This document shows, in pieces, positions 21,401-33,400 of a stretch of 64,000 nucleotides of DNA. Source of the DNA: Diphasiastrum complanatum (lineage: Eukaryota; Streptophyta; Lycopodiopsida; Lycopodiales; Lycopodiaceae); the NCBI GenBank assembly GCA_029204225.1, contig MU832238.1, forward strand, positions 17,284-81,283, given 5' to 3'. Every line of letters starts with the position of its first letter. Within the stretch, counting starts at the first letter, position 1. The translations under genes and the position numbers were made by a program. Under the pieces are notes generated by a model, which saw nothing but the letters and a program-made list of their open reading frames with translations, made no database searches and was not told the origin of the DNA.

Positions 21401-24400
21401 TGGGTCCCTAACATTCCCTCTTCCTTAAAAAATTCCTTATCTAAGGAAGGAATCCAGGGAATCGCAGTTTAAGGTCAAGTTCCTTCTCCCAAATATCATC
21501 GTCCTCGGAACTTCCTTTCCAACGAACCAAGTACTCAGTTACATGTCGGTTTCTGAGCCCGCGTTGACGTACATCAACAATGGCCTGTGGTTCAGTAGGT
21601 ACAAAGGATGATAGGTCCTCCAGCTGAACTAAATCCTCCTGAAGCATCAAGTCATCCTTTCCACCAAGTCGTTCCTTTAAACGAATAATGTGAAAAACTG
21701 GATGTACCTTAACACCTTGAGGAAGTTCAGCTTGTACGCATTCCGATGGAGATTCTTTACTATACGGAATGGTCCTACGTAACAAGGTGATAACTTAGGA
21801 CATTTTCCAGTCCTTAGTACCTTAGAATCTTTAGGAATTTTAAGATATACCGAAGCCCCCTCCTCATAGATCCTAGGTTGTCGCTTTTGATTAGCGTAAA
21901 ACTGGGCTCTATCCTGAGCCGTTTTTACGTTTTCGCGAGCAACAAGCAACATCTCTTGCATATCATGGAGGAAATCTACTGCTGCCTTAACCTTGAGGCC
22001 TTTGAGGCCCACTAAAATGGGAGCCCTAGGCTGGAATGCACCAATTGCCTTAGCTGCGTCAATTCCTTGAGGTCCTGCTGATCCCGACTGTGCTTAGCTT
22101 GCATATTAACAATCTGTTGCTGTAGACTGTTAATAGCTAGCATCAAAGCATTAGGGTCTAAGACAGAGGCAGATACTGTAGCCTCATGAACAGGGGACAT
22201 AGGCTGTGTAGTAGGAGTAGGCTCCATTTTTACAAAGAGAAAAGATGACAGAAGAGAATCAAAAGCTACTCAAGGAAGGTAGATACAAGACTACTCTTGC
22301 TGTCTCTTCACAAACCAGATGGTATTGTCCATGGCTGCCAAATGGAATAAGAGAGAGCAAGAGGAGGATGCACCACCACCTCCACCTCTAATTCTGAAGA
22401 AAAACCATGCATAGGAGAGGTATGCCTCCCTCTCCATGCTTGCTTACCACCTGCCAAGTCGCTTTTCTTTGCCACCAAAACCTGATCACAAGCAAGGGAT
22501 TGGTTAGTTTCTATCCCTTGTGGCAAACATATACCCCTTCCTGGACTTTCACTGGCCTTCAGGCCTCCTTCGCTGGATTCAAACCCCCTTCATCCCTTTG
22601 TTGCAGTTCATCGCAACAGGGGGGTACATTTTTATATAAAAAAAAAGAGAGTTGGGCTCACGAAACTACTGTCTGCTCACTACTGGCGACGACGTCCCAT
22701 ACCACCGCCTAGGCTCTCAGCCATCTCCTGCCTCACGCTAGCAATACATCCTGGCCGTGCACACGCTCTCTATCCACCTTCTCCTAGGTAGACAGAATGG
22801 ATGAGTCCTCCTCCCCTTGTATACCTCCAAGGAGAGAGACTCCAAGCCATGTGCACTCCCGGATCATGACACGTGGCAACCATGCAGGTTCAGGAGTCAC
22901 CGGTCAAGTCTACAGGCCCAGTCATCGTCCAGTCTCAAGTCTGGGTTTGGGACCCAAGGGAGTTGGGTCCCTAACAGGAGAGTTGTTTATGCAACCGTCT
23001 GATCTGTGAGTACTTGGTTGCTTGGCATGGTAGGCCTCTTTCTGATGCTACCTGGGAGACCGCGCACAGTCGGTGTGCACAGTACCCTAGCTTCATGATC
23101 GTGGACGATGTTACCTGAGGGGGGAAGGGATGTTACAGCCTTTATTCCCGATCCTGGTTGTTTATTGTTCTATGTATAGATGTACTTTTTGTAAATACAG
23201 ATGATCATAAACACAAGTACAACATACCTTGATGGGTGGGGGGGGGGGAGGTAGCTACACTTTTCTATTTGTGCCAGGCACTCATAACAACTAGATGTGC
23301 TAGACTCTTTGATAGTATCCTATCTCCACTTGGTCTCTGTAGGCTTACTTGGATGCCTTAGCTTCGAAGCTTTAGGCATGGGATATTTATAGTTCTCTCA
23401 AGATCCTTATATTGTGGTACTTCGATATGAGATTAATATCACATTATGCCACTTCCATAGGACACCATGGATTTTATTACTTTCTTAGTACATTACAGCT
23501 AGCATTTGGAGGCTAGTCAAACTGGTCAATTTTTTGCTAGTTATCCTTGTTTCATCTTTTCCTCCTTCCACCATTGTGATCACAATTTACTTGTGAAATA
23601 TTTGCATATGCAATTCCATCATTGTTGTATGCATGTGTACGGAAAGCCATACATATGGTGGAATGAGCTCTTAGGCCCCAGTCGTGGCCGTAACGTACCT
23701 CGAAAGAGTGAGTATCTAGGGGGGGTCAGGTGATTGTCATCTCATTAAGAAGACTGGGGCTCTCCTTCCGCTGTGGATATGGAGGTGGATGTGCTAGGTA
23801 GTGCCAATTCTTCGCTAATTCAATACAATTTTGATTATCACATTGAAGTACTGTAAGTGTATCTTTACCATATGAAGATCCTATAGAATCCTTCGTAACC
23901 ATATTGCTTCACTTGCTGCACTCGTAGTAGCTTGGTACTTTGCCTCTGTAGAAGATAATGCAATAGGATGCTGCTTCTTTGAACTCCAAGATATAGAACC
24001 CGAACCAAGACTAAAGACATAACTTGTAGTAGATCTTCATCTTTTGCATCTCCAGCCCAATCAAAATCCACAACATCCCGTCCATGATAGCCATAAACTG
24101 ACTAACCATACTAACAACATCTGCAATATTTGGTCTCATATTAGTTAGATAGATTAAGCTTTCTCTTTAATTTCCCATCTACAGCCTGATCATCCTCAGC
24201 TTTAGTAAACTTACATCCATTATCATATGGTGTAGAAATAGGCTTGCACTTTGACATATTGGACTTTTCAAGAAGTTCATGAGCATACTTAGATTGAGAA
24301 ATAAATAGTCCATGTGCTACTCTCCATACCTCAATGTAGTGAGCCAAGATCTTTCATATCAAACTCTGATGAGATATCTTTCTTAATATTTTGAATCAAA

Positions 24401-27400
24401 TCACGATCCAAACGTAACAAGGTCATCCACATACATCACTACAATAACAATATGACCATCCCAGATCAAAACATATAGTGTAGGCTCCGAACTACTCCGA
24501 TGAAACCAAGCTCCTCAAAGTATGTGTCAATCCTTGTGTACCATGCCCTGGGTGCTTGCTTAGGTTCGTATAATGCCTTGTCCAACTTGCAAACCTTGTC
24601 TTCCTGTCCTGCTACTAGGGATCCCTTTGGCTGCTCCATGTAGACTTCCTCCTCTAGAAATCCATTCAGGAATGCACTCTTAACATCCATTTGTTGAACA
24701 TCCCATCCAAACTGAGCTGCCAATGACAAAACTGTCATCATAGTGGTTAACTTAGCAACTAGTGCGAAAGTCTCTTCATAATCAATCCATACCCTTTTGG
24801 AACCAACCTTGCCTTATGTTTGTCTACAGAACCATCCGATTTATACTTAGTAATATAGATCCACTTGCATCCAATAGCCTTTTTACATGTAGGTAATTGA
24901 ACAAGCCTCCAAGTCTTGTTCTTTATGATTGAGTTATAGTCCTCATCCATAGCTTTCCTTCAAATATCCTCTTTTTCAGCTTCCTTGAAGTAGATGGATC
25001 CTTAGTTTCCAACACTGAAGCCATATAAGCAAAGTTTACATCCTCATCCTCATGATGATCCTCCTATTGATCTTGATCCTCATGAGGCCTTTCCAGCCTA
25101 GCAGATCTCCTAGCTCCCTGTGTACTAGACTCTCCTTGTTCCAAAATAACATTAGTTTCATATTACCATCTAGGTAATCTTTATCTGATGTGGGATGCCT
25201 CTTGCCTGGTGAAGTCAGAGGTGAATAAGTATTCCTCCATCTTTCTTCCTATCATAAGATATTTCTGTATTTTTATGAGATCCATCCTCATCAAAGATTA
25301 CATCCTTGCTTATGATAATTTTCTTACTCTCCAACTCATACAAGTTGTATCCCTTCTCTTGACTCTCATATCCAAGAAATAAACACTTAGTAGCCTTGGA
25401 ATCCAACTTGCTTCTTGAATCCCTTAGGTATGTGAGCATATGCAATACTTCCAAAAACCCTCAAATGACTTACGTCAGTTTCCAGACCCGTGTAAGCTTC
25501 CTCTGGTGTCCAATTTTCTATAGCTTTTATAGGACTTAGATTCAAAAGATAAACCGCTGTTTGAACTACTTCACCCCAAAACATATTCGGAAGTTTCTTA
25601 CTTTTAAGCATGCTCCTTGCAGTCTCCACAATAGACGAATTCTTCCTTTCCGCAACTCCATTTTGTTGAGGCGTTTCCGTACTTGCAAATTGTCTCTTTG
25701 TACTATGATCCTTGCAAAACACCTGAAATTTTGTAGAAAGATATTCTCCCCCTTTACCCGAACGAAGTATCTTAATTTGTCTATTTGTTTCTTTCTCCAC
25801 CTGTGTCTTAAATAGTGTGAAATACTTGAATGCCTCACCCTTATTCTGAGAAGATATACCCACATCTTCCTATAATAATCATCAACAATAACCATAAAGG
25901 AACTTGTTTCCCCATAATGATGTTTCCCTAAGACACAGCCCTCACAAAGCTTGTGATCAGAAACAACTTGATGTAAACCAGTAACCATTTTGTATTTCCT
26001 CAAGATTAGTAGACTTTTGAAATTCAGATGTCCAAATCTTTTGTGCCATAACTTACTCACCGAACCAATATCGCAATACTTGCAGGATGACCCACCATTT
26101 GAGCCTTAGGTTTGTACAACCTTCTTGCAGGAATGCCCTTAGCTACAACTTCATTGTCCTTTCTTTTGATGAGACACCGTTCTTCATCAAACTATACAAT
26201 CATATGTTGCTTCGCAATAGCTGAAACTAAGAGTAAGTTTTTCTTTATTCTTGGTACATAAAGCACATCCTTTATGTCTCCAATCTTTCCTGGAGATAGT
26301 TGAACCTATACTTTTCCAACTCCCTTTATAACATATGTGTAGTTATCTCCCAACTTCACATTTTGATCCATCGTCTAGTTCTTGAAAACTAGATAACCAA
26401 TCTTGCCTAGGTGTCATATGTTTCGATGCACCTGAATCAATAAACCAACACTCCTCTTCCATGGAGAAGTTACCTGAAGATATTGATGCCGAAAACAACT
26501 CATAATCATCAAGATCCTGAGCACTTATCTTTGTATTAAGTCCTTCTTCAACAAAATTTTCATCCTACTTCTTCAACCTATTTTTCTAGCACTGCTTTGC
26601 GTAATTCCCCGGCTCTCTACAAATAAAGTAATTTCCTTTTCGAATTCCTTTCTTTCCATCTTCCAGTTGATTTGATTGATTTTCTTGTTGATCTTGCTGC
26701 TTCTTCTTCCCTTTGTTCCTTTTCCCTTTGCCACCTTTCTTGGAACTTTGCCCTTGCTTCTTTGCTAAGAATGCCTGCTCTTTGAAATCGTCCCTGTTAA
26801 CAAGATTTTGTCGTTTCATTTCCTCTTGTAGCAGTATTGCATTCAACTCATCGAAAGAAGGCCTTGTCTCCCGTAAGACAACATCATAACAAATTTTTGA
26901 TAGGCCAAAGGTAAACTATTAAGCATGATACATACCAAAATTGAATCCGGAACACTTTCTTCAACTGCAATAAGTTGCCCTCTTAGACCTTTAAATCGAG
27001 TAATTTGTTACCAATTCATCTATACTTATCTTTAATGTGTAGCTTATTTGCTAAGAACAAAATTCAAGATTGATTTATAGTCTCTATAAGTTCTTTAGAA
27101 TATCCCAAGCCTCTTTGGGTCCAACAACATCCTTGATGTGAGGAATAATCTTATCTTTTATAGACAAGTTAATAATATGATGAGCTTTTCTCCTCTGCTT
27201 CAGATACTCTTGCAACTCCCTGTTTGTAGTTGGAGGTATATCAACACCTGTGACAATATCCCAATATTCTCGATCCTGCAGAAGTTTGGTTTTTCAGAGA
27301 GATTTCAACCTTATTAAGGGAGTAACTCATGAAAACAAAAAAAATGAGAGTGAAAAACAAGGGGAAGATGTTGTCTTTCTAGAGTCAAGTTCTAAGGTTG

Positions 27401-30400
27401 TTGATTTTGTCAATGTTAATGAGGTTGAATCATTAACATATCTAACACCTGATGTAATGAGTGCATCTAGGAAGAACAAAAAAATGTTGTTTTCTAATTT
27501 TCACTCATGATAGGTGTTTGGTGGATCTCGGCCAGATGCTAAAGTTTGTACCATCTAGCTTACTAGATGCCGGTAACACTGCATCATTCAATCCTGCCAT
27601 TGCCAAACATTGATACTGATATCTAGCAACCTTTCATAGCCTGATTTTCAGCGATCAATATTTCTTCGATGATCCGATATCCTCCTAGAAGATCCACGTT
27701 GTCGTCGTAGCGACGTTGACTCCACATGCAACTAATGCTCCTTCAATAATCCGATTGCACACCTGCAAAAACAATCTCTGTCCCTCACGTAGTATCTTGA
27801 TAGCTTCCAAGATCAAGAAGCCAGCTCTGATACCGTGTTGAAATTTGATGCTCAAGTTCAAGATAGGAGTGAACTAATCATATTGGAACTCACACACACC
27901 AATCAAGATCAACAAAAGAGATTAATAAGAACTTAAATTATTTGAATAACGAGCATAGCTCTCTACAATGGAATGAATGGAGGTCGGCGGGTGACAGCCC
28001 TTGTTTATAATTTCGCTAGTCCTTAGTAAAAGCTAAAAGCTAATTACTATAGTTGCTCTCTATTTTGGGTAAAGACTCTTATTAAATTTTTAAGTGAAAA
28101 ATCATGATATATTCTAGAACTGGTGCGGTCTCCAACATGCAAGACTAATTAACTTGACTTTAGGACTTTGACTTTGATATAAAAAAATAGGAATGGCTCC
28201 TAAAATAGCTCGCAGGCATGGCCAAACCAACATTAGGGGTGCAAATAAGCATTAATTTCTAACAGGTGGGTCGTGTGACCGCAGTGGCAATGCAACCCAC
28301 AATCCTAGTACTAGGCATCGAAGTCCTTGGGTGTCACTATAGGTGACTTGGTGAGTAGGCCTGACGTGCATTGACCAAGTCAACCTACCACAATTAGGCG
28401 GGCAATGACTAGGGTCACAGGCCAAGGGATCATCTAGGCATGGTTGGGGCATAGGGGTGGCTAAACATTGAGTTGGCTACATATTCATGGATTAGGACTG
28501 ACATGGCATGCTAGGTGGACTGATCACTCATGCATGGGCGCCATGTGTCACATGACCAATATATAGGGTATCGATGCTTAAAGGTGGGCCTATGCATGGG
28601 AGGAGATCATTTTCTCATTGCCTAGTTGGTTTTAGGGGGATCTTGTGATAGCTAGCACCCTCAAACGTGGCAGGTCTTTGTGCACATACAATGGCAACAA
28701 TGCTCCTCTTTAACCTCTTGCTCAAGACTTTTGTCCACGACTACCATACTTCTTTGTCTGCAAGCTTCTTTCCTTGCATGAAGCTTTGTCTTTGTTTACT
28801 GTGTGAGGTGATTCACATTGCTCGGCTTGCCAGGGGCTTTATGAAATTTAACAGATCTATCTGGCTTTTCTTCTCAGTTTCCTAGCGGGACTTATACACA
28901 ATAGAGTGATATCTTAAGTCCATAGAAAACATTGTCTATATACTATTTTTTTTTTCATATTGCATACTATTCAGTGACCACTAAAAGCTAATCACTTCAA
29001 AAGGATATCAGTTATATTGCGATTGGGATGATGCTTCACCCTAGAATGAAAAATAAGTTGTGCTTTCAGAATTCCTGGCGCCTGCTTCTGGAAAAGGTTC
29101 CCTCAGATTGCTCATAGGGGACGTATTTCTTTCAGTTCCCTCGAGGGGACAGTTCTTTCACAATGTCCTTTGGGAGTCCCTTTTAAATGTCTGCTAGGGA
29201 CATTCTGAGTATACTCTTAGGACAGGTTTCTTTCAGTTTTATTTCTTTCAGTTCCCTCGAGAGGACAGTTCTTTCACAACGTCCTTTGGGAGTTCCTTTT
29301 AACTGTCTGCTAGGGACATTTCTTTCGGAGTATCCTCTTGGGACAGGTTTCTTTCAGTTTTATATCTTTTTGTACATAACAGAAAAATAAGCTTGAATAC
29401 TTAGTGAAGTCAAGTCTCTCAGTTGGAACCTCAATTTCAGAATTAAATAAAGATGCAATTAATCAGGAGATTTGATCTGCTGCAACGCAGAAGGGATTGA
29501 AGGACATGTTAACCACAGATTCTCCTAAGTTTTACAATAAAGCCTATTGGTTCTCGATCCAATAACTCTGACCCAATCTAGTAAATTCAAGGTATGACTG
29601 TAGCATGATATTTACTCTCCTGGTCTGCAAGTTAGTTATTGTCTCAAGCTTAGAAGTCAATAAACAAAGAGAGCAGTTAGTCAACTTCCTTATTGTCAGT
29701 GCTAAATAGATTGCTACAAGAAAGCTTCAGATCTCATTTGATCAGTCCTAAAGGGAGATGGAGCAAACAACAGAGGTATGCAACCAAGTAGATGATGAAG
29801 CTTAAGCAAGATAGAATGAGATCTCATTAGAAATCAGGCCAATTGCAGATGGATTTATTCTCTTGTTCTAGCTGCAAAAAGCCAGAGCTAGCATGCATCA
29901 ATGATGCATGAAATAAGCCACTCCTTGCAAGTATCCTACAAGCCTTTTATGGATAGAAAGAGTTTCTCTGTTGAAGCTTTATTTTCGTGCATCACAGCAC
30001 AAATTACACATTTATTGACAGTCTATTGCGTTCATACCTTCGGCTCATGAGGATCCAATCCAAATCTCGTGGACAAACATCTATGTAATTCTATGCACAA
30101 CAAAAGAACTTCTTTCATGGATTGCTTGGGATTTGCACCAACTAGCCACCCATATGCTCTTTCCAAATCTCTCCGTTTTCATGACAAGAAATCACATGAT
30201 CTTGACTAGCGCTCATCAAGACAAAATCAGTCACAAATTTTTGTCCCTAGTCACAAATAAAGGTCACAAAGTTGGCTTTGATGCCACCTGAAATAATCAA
30301 CAAGCGTGGATCGACAACGCAAGTGATTATTGATATCCTTTGTACTTTTCCTTTGGTTTTATGTTCACATATTCTTGCATGTCATCATTTGCTTTTTTGA

Positions 30401-33400
30401 TATGACATTTTGAACCCAACAAAATTAATATTTTATACCGTTTATTAACTGAGGTCCTTACTAACTCCTCCAATCTTACTAGAGAATCTTTTTTCCCTTT
30501 TAAACATTATCATTTTGTATAACCTCTTCTTGCCCCTGTCCAACTAGTCTTGCCAAGGAGCTGTTATGGTTATTTGTCTTCCACAGCCAGTTTACAGGTT
30601 TGTGGATCCTTTATAGAGATTTGAACCTCAAGGTCTTCCTTATTCTATTTTGGTGCAAATTTAGGAGTTTTTCTTATGACTCATCCTTAATCTTATGATG
30701 TTCATTAGGCTTAAGAGCTATCCAAAAAGGGGGGAGCTCAGAAATAAGTGTTAGATTCCTGATAATGTGCATGATGACACCCAAAAAGTTACAGCTTTTG
30801 ATTGTGTGCTAGTCATGGAGAAACCAATGTATTGTATGTGGATTTGGAAAGATCCTGTTATCTTAGCATGTTGTGTCTTACATCAAGGACATTTACTTTG
30901 GAAATTTTATATTGTAGGTTTGTAGACAGTGAGCATCATACAATGTTGGCTCTTGTATCTTCATTTCTACTCACAAGTTTTTTTATTAATTGCAGGTATC
31001 CAGCTCATATGACCCTGCTGAGGGGAAATCATGAAAGTAGACAAATAACTCAGGTTCACTTAAAATTCAAACCAGATTTATTTTTGAATCTCAATAGAAG
31101 TGCGGTGTTTCCAATGTTAGCAATATGAAGGGATTCAAATCTTTTTTTCCCTAGTTTCTGGATTTTTTGAACTATGTTGAGTGATAAGGACCAAATCAAA
31201 TTGTCTCATATGTAGGCGTCAAACTCAACTCTTTGAATGTCCTAAACTCTATATTTTTCTAATTAAAGCACTCAATGGATAATTTTAATTGATAAGAGAC
31301 ACCATTGTGCTATCTCAAGTGATACACAACTTTGAGTTATATCATCTAGTGGTGCTCAATTTCATCCAAACAAATGTCAAATTTGAACTATTTAAATGTA
31401 GTTAACTCAATATTGGTCGATTTTGATCTCTCAATGAGCCATGTTGAGTGATAAGGACTAAAATTGAATCTTTTTGAGTTTAGGAATCAAATTCAAGGTA
31501 TTTTGATTGATAGACATCAAATTTGAGCTATCGTGAGTGTAGGGGCCAATTCCATACGAGGAGTCAAACTATCTTTGATCACTCAATAAACTTATTGAGT
31601 AATAAGTAGCAAAATTGCAATATAGGCGTAAAATTCAAGATATCAAATATCAAATTTGAGTTATCTAAATGTCCTAGATATAAGTCTGTAATTGGATCAC
31701 TCGCAATCGCAATTGATAAGAGCGGAAATTGACCTATCTTGAGTGATAGACATCAAATTTGAATTATCTCATGTGATACGGGTCAACTCTATTGACAAGA
31801 AGTCGAACTCAAGCAATCTAAATCTACTAGGCTCAATAGTGGAAAAAAATTTGATTGCTCAATGAGCCATGTCAATTGATAAGAACGTAAATTACATGTT
31901 ATGGATCAAATTCACACTATCTTCAATCAAATTTAAGCTATCTGAATGTCATAGACTCAAGATTCTTCTAATTGATTATTCAATGGGCAATCTTGAGTGA
32001 TAAGGGCCAACATCAAGCTATCAAATTTAAGCTATCTCATGTATTAGGGATCAATTCCATCGATAGATAATGGAACTCAAGCAATTAGAATGTACCAAAC
32101 TCAACATTGGTCGAATTTGATCACCCAATGAGCCATGTCCATATCGAGTGATGAGGACCAAAATTGAATGTAGGCATCGAATTAAAGTTATCTTGAGTGA
32201 TACACATCATATGTGATAGGGGCCAATTCCATCGATAAAGGATTAAAATCTAGCACTTATGTTCTATTTTTGAAATCGGTCAAGTACCCTTTATGCATGA
32301 GATGTTTTTTTCATTATGACAAAATGAGAACAAATAAAAGACAAGCTGTGGGTTTTAGATTCTCATGACTTTATATGTGGTCCGGGCCCCTCCACATACA
32401 CAAATGTGGCATGCATATATAGGCATGCATGCACGTGCACTCACACATACTCTCACACTCTCCCTCCCTCTTTTTGCATTCCTCTCTCTATAGACTATGT
32501 GGACAATGTTGTCCCGATCTCTTATTAGCTTGAGAGGGATTGCATGAACGTGATGCCTAGTTTGGGTTACAAGAGAGGGTTTGTATGGGAATGAGAAAAA
32601 GACCAACGTGGGTCCGTAACCCATTCAAATACCTTATGTACTTGCAAAATTTCATGCCAAGTTCGTTTCCTTGTGCATGTACATATTTATCTTATTTAAT
32701 GGATCAATCCTCAGCCTAATGCAAGTAGCCATTATCAGCCTGGGAAGTGCCAGGGTTCTGTAGTTGCATATGGAAGCATATCTTGGATGTAGAGTCCCAA
32801 GTGTCACCTTTTGACGCTTTGATGACACCCACAAGGACGTATACAATAGAGACATGGTGGACTAGGCTCCTATTGTTTGATGAGGTTCTCATTGCCTCCA
32901 AGTATCCATGTTATCTTGGACGATTTGTGACAAACCTTGCATTCCACTTCGGACTATCTTGGCTGAGTTTGTCATGCTGCCCTTGTTGTATGCCATTTCC
33001 CACTTGGTGACAAACTTTCATTAGAGTTACAGTTGAGATGTTGTTTTAGGTTGACATCATTATCCATACATTACATAGTTCTTCGTGAGCAGCAGCATCC
33101 CTCATCTTGGTAAATGGGCATTGGGGCTTTGTGTCTCCTTGTTTTTGTAGGCATCTCTCACATTTTTCCTGAAAGCGAGTTAGTCATATCCAATAGTATG
33201 TATAATGGTCATACATCCAACAAGCCTAGGAGGCCTTTTTGGGAGCTGAGCCATACTTCGATGTGATAAATTTTGTCCATTTGCAAGAAAAAGCAAACTT
33301 GTCTTCCACAATATATGGACATTGTTAGGATTGCAAATATACATCGGGATGAGTGGGTTTCATCACATCAAATTCCTATGGAAACAAGCAGATTGCCTGA

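Larger units (their letters stand above)
20966..22976 (-). mobile_element. Ty3/gypsy (-) nested in gypsy (+)
   Basis: Flanked by the direct 5-bp duplication ggaga (20961-20965 and 22977-22981), inserted between the integrase end and chromodomain of the host element. In minus orientation it has a partial 5' LTR (22976-22691), a gag start (22227), integrase C-terminus (22012-21677), chromodomain (about 21600-21441), PPT and a full 3' LTR (21413-20966). Protease, RT, RNase H and the integrase core are deleted. It belongs to the same family as 5101-5740. Confidence 0.92.
19669..23130 (+). pseudogene. Ty3/gypsy remnant (+), interrupted by a gypsy (-)
   Basis: Broken frames give RT ([20 protein letters not shown], then GLTNAPATF), the RT connection ([20 protein letters not shown]), the integrase core with TRFTGSFWMAI, and integrase C-terminus ([20 protein letters not shown], then [10 protein letters not shown]) to 20960. 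The chromodomain resumes at 22982 ([18 protein letters not shown]), and a purine tract precedes a probable 3' LTR start at 23131. Gag, protease and the RT start are missing. The gap between 20965 and 22977 is an inserted second gypsy. Confidence 0.85.
23865..28137 (-). mobile_element. Ty1/copia element C, degenerate, 5' LTR present
   Basis: Minus-strand copia with a 302-bp 5' LTR (28137-27836), primer-binding site (27835-27824), leader, gag from 27600, protease and integrase, RT, and RNase H ending near 23865. Many stops and frameshifts break it into short frames. The 3' LTR was not found. It lies in PP6 intron 3, antisense to the gene. Confidence 0.9.
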
